DNA of 32,264 nucleotides from assembly GCA_003427395.1 (NCBI GenBank), contig BFEA01000036.1, forward strand, positions 3,675,613-3,707,876, in the 5' to 3' direction. Below are positions 29,907 to 32,264 of this stretch, piece by piece; the first letter of the stretch is position 1, and each line of letters starts with the position of its first letter. This stretch comes from Chara braunii (Eukaryota > Streptophyta > Charophyceae > Charales > Characeae). The position numbers and the translations under genes are program-made. Under the pieces are notes generated by a model that saw nothing but the letters and a program-made list of their open reading frames with translations, did no database searches and had not been told where the DNA came from.

Positions 29907-30443
29907 TCACACCCGTTTCTTACCTTTTCCCTGTTTCCCTCCGGTCCCGCGGCCTCCAGTCCCGCGGCCCCTGGGAGTCAGCTGTCGTGAGCTAGCCTCG
30001 GGTCCCTTCTCCACTGGCTCCACGGCTCGGTGGTGTTTCTGGATCTCTTCGGACCTGTTCCAGGACCTGAGATCTGTTTCTCGGTCCGCCTCGCTCATCT
30101 CGCTTTCCCCACCTGAGTCTCTCTCGTTATGCCGTTCCTCCCTTGTCTCAGTCCCAGTTGACGATTCGGTCTCGTGATAGATGACCGTCACCCTCAAGCC
30201 CACGGTCACCCCATCTCGCCTGCACCTCCATTCTGCCTTGTCGCGCGCTTCGGAAATGGCAGCCTGCAGCCTCTGGTCAGCTCGCATCTCCTCCTCTCTC
30301 CCCCCTTCAATGCAAACTTTCAGCCGGACTACCTCTCACCCATCATAGTTCAGGGGCGTCGTAATCTGAGGGCCTTCCCCCGACACTGGAACCCAGCGCA
30401 CACCATGCCGCCAACACCCCGGCCTATAGCCGTGTAGCGCCAT
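29907..30443 (-). pseudogene. Unknown 178-codon frame with an internal TGA, right copy
   Basis: Same ATG context, length and TGA (30338-30336) as 11444-11980. The 5' part appears identical to the left copy. The 3' part has about ten base differences, most of which change the amino acid (for example Trp to Arg, Pro to Ser, Leu to Gln). Confidence 0.45.
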
Positions 30444-30593
30444 TGCCACTCAGTATAGCCAGCCCCGCTTTGATAGACAGCACAACACTAGACCGTAGAT
30501 CTCCTATAGCAGACCACTCTGCACCAGAACTCACAGTATAGACTGTATATCACCAGTCGACCTGCCATGGACAACATCTCAACTCCCTCTCCC

Positions 30594-30600
30594 TTTTATA
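30594..30600 (-). promoter_or_regulatory. TATA box, right copy
   Basis: TATAAAAG on the minus strand, at the same distance (157 bases) from the ATG as in the left copy. Confidence 0.5.
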
Positions 30601-31477
30601 GGCCTACCCTTTGCGTTTTGAACGAAGGACTTGGATTATTCCTTTTCAGACCTTACCAGTATTTCAGGAATTTTTATAGTTTTCAAAATGATTTGCAAAT
30701 TAAAACCGAATAGCTTTCAGAGAAACACTCGTGACTATAACTCAATCGATCGATCACGAACTAGCCTCTCCCTTGACAGTTTCGGACCCTTGCAATATGA
30801 CAACAGGTTCGGCACCACGGTCCCATAACGAGGAACCGATGATCGCACTTTCCCCCTTTTTAGTGCAACCTCGGTCTATCTCAGTTGGGTGCCCGTGTCC
30901 AATGGCAAGGAGGGGGCTTATGACCCTCCATGAAGGGGGTGATANGCCTCCTACCAATGNGGCCNCGGGTCACCCTCCTTTTGAGGTCCTGCCGCGCGAT
31001 GTCAGATCGAAGCGCACCCACAGACTATATANGTGGGGTCGNCNTACTTANGCTATGAGTCGCCGAGTTCGAAATACGAACCATTGGCCGCCCCGTGAGA
31101 TGACAGGCCGACAGGCGGGAAACTGGAAATAGGAAAAATTAATACTGATAATAACAATAATAAATAATAATAGTAATAAACGACAATCAATGCGGAAAGA
31201 AAAGAAGCCGCTTCAAGTTTCCTTCGCGCCGCAGGCTTAGCCTGAATAGCGTTGCAAGTTCTCGCACAAGCCCAAAACCCGATTTTCATCCTTACCCCTT
31301 TTTCCTTCTTTTTCACAGTTCCCTTTTTCAGGCCCACTGCATCTGCCCTACAGCACAGCTACTGGGATCCTACCACGCAGTTCGAACGAGCAGGTCCAGC
31401 ACAGGTGATATGCAAAGGGTCGGTGAGGCCTAGACCATGAGACCGCAGTCGCAGACCAAAACCTGAATCAACGGCCT

Positions 31478-31701
31478 CCCCTACAAAGTGACGTGACCCA
31501 AGAAAAGGGAAATTCTAGCCTGAAACTGGTAAATCAGTAATAATAATAATAATAATAATAATAATTAGAAAAAGAAGAAAAACTCAACGGTATAGTGACC
31601 CGATATCACTTGATTATCCCAGATTAAGGCAGGGGTCACGATCTAAGTGTCGTTCAGACACTCAACTTTTTACCTTGACTTGTTCCGTGTACATATCCCA
31701 T
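31478..31701. other. 224-bp segment present only in block B'
   Basis: Inserted between GGCCT and AACCCTG relative to 13010-13021. It contains an (AAT)n run (about 31533-31566). No target-site duplication or terminal inverted repeat is visible, so deletion from the left copy is as likely as insertion here. Confidence 0.7.
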
Positions 31702-32035
31702 AACCCTGTACAGGGGCGCTTGGCGCACAGTTGAAAAGACTGAGCCAGTCTTCTCACCTCCGCGTCCCAGGGCGAGCCCGGCGGCTACCACGGCCACAGA
31801 CTGGTTGTGCTCTGTTGTACAGCAGGGCGCCGAGCCTGCGTGGACCAATGGAAAGCCCTGCGGCGCACCTTTTTGCTACGCCAACATGGTTGGTCCGTGT
31901 TGAGACACGTTGCAAGTACCAGGCCTAGAGGGGTTCGAAAACCATCCAGCGAGCCGCGGGCCACAGAATGAAATATCGATGCCGGGCGGAGACTTTGGCA
32001 CACAGAGGAGGGTCGGGATACCGCGCCTTCCGACA

Positions 32036-32078
32036 ACACGCTCCTGCTCCCGTGCGCACGCTCCCTCGCACACGCTCC

Positions 32079-32145
<67 letters not shown>

Positions 32146-32151
32146 CCGCGT

Positions 32152-32187
<36 letters not shown>

Positions 32188-32264
32188 CACACACGCACGC
32201 GCGCACAAACTCACACACACATGCACACACGTAGACACACAGACGTACACACACACACAGACAC
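32036..32264 (+). repeat. ACGCTCCC minisatellite and CT/CA microsatellites
   Basis: Block B' ends abruptly at 32035 in CACGCTCCTGCTCCCGTGCG-like units, then (CT)n (about 32075-32144) and (CA)n with variants (about 32155-32264). These are the same sequence classes as at 5611-5813 but in the opposite order. Confidence 0.9.

Larger units (their letters stand above)
27482..32035. repeat. Duplicated block B' (right copy)
   Basis: Collinear with 9022-13354. Carries a 224-bp extra segment (31478-31701) and several unresolved bases (30945-31052). Apart from the frame at 29907-30443 no gene is credible. Confidence 0.85.

Noticed and set aside
31785-32256. Long minus-strand frames rich in Cys/Val and Glu/Arg
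   Set aside because: Translations of the CA and CT microsatellites at the window end.
1-32264. CRISPR array, rRNA, tRNA, bacterial operon signals
   Set aside because: No spaced direct repeats with unique spacers, no cloverleaf or rRNA signature was seen, and the content is clearly eukaryotic; the tight ORF array at 21865-24205 is linked to a retroelement.

Overview
The window looks like nuclear DNA of a streptophyte alga, most plausibly Chara or a close relative. Four things suggest this: dense transposon wreckage, intron-like polypyrimidine-AG signals, a plant-type tRNA-Asp primer binding site, and a zinc-knuckle/coiled-coil/GIY-YIG repeat family that I associate with Chara. No database search was possible. 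No intact housekeeping gene, rRNA, tRNA or CRISPR array is visible. Nearly everything is mobile-element sequence in decay.

Layout. (1) 58-1170, minus: a PIF/Harbinger (HARBI1-type) transposase fragment broken by a nonsense codon. (2) 1521-1629: a cluster of CCTCGG/CCGAGG hairpins. (3) 3011-5118, plus: a decayed retroelement with a CCHC knuckle, a coiled coil and a GIY-YIG-like segment, resembling the N-terminal half of a Penelope-like (Chlamys-type) element without its reverse transcriptase. (4) 5158-5865: a palindrome, GATT/CA/CT/CG microsatellites and a GC-rich minisatellite with a 23-bp perfect inverted repeat. (5) 5866-26978, minus: what I interpret as one giant (about 21 kb) Ty3/gypsy element. 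In its own 5'-3' order it has a 5' LTR (26978-24542), a tRNA-Asp primer binding site (24537-24520), an array of small paralogous ORFs (24205-21865), gag (21728-20463), protease (20290-19278), RT/RNase H/integrase (19230-16390), a long repeat-rich 3' region (16389-8305) and a 3' LTR (8304-5866). (6) 26979-32035: a second, internally deleted copy of the left end (minisatellite flank, LTR start, 3'-region block), ending in CT/CA microsatellites at 32041-32264.

The most unusual content is a previously unfamiliar family of about 160-residue ORFs. Five to six paralogous units lie in tandem between the primer binding site and gag, with very tight spacing that includes a TGATG stop-start overlap. A further divergent copy lies inside the LTR itself, so it occurs at both ends of the element. 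I could not assign a function. The gag-pol part is non-autonomous now: stops and frameshifts occur throughout, and one catalytic aspartate is substituted in each of protease, RT and integrase.

The 3' region holds several minisatellites, a plus-strand (antisense) ORF with a TATA box and splice-like signals, and a minus-strand 178-codon frame with a TATA box and a shared internal TGA. Identical N positions in the two LTR copies, and abrupt changes of identity along both pairs of duplicates, warn that part of the apparent identity may be an assembly product.
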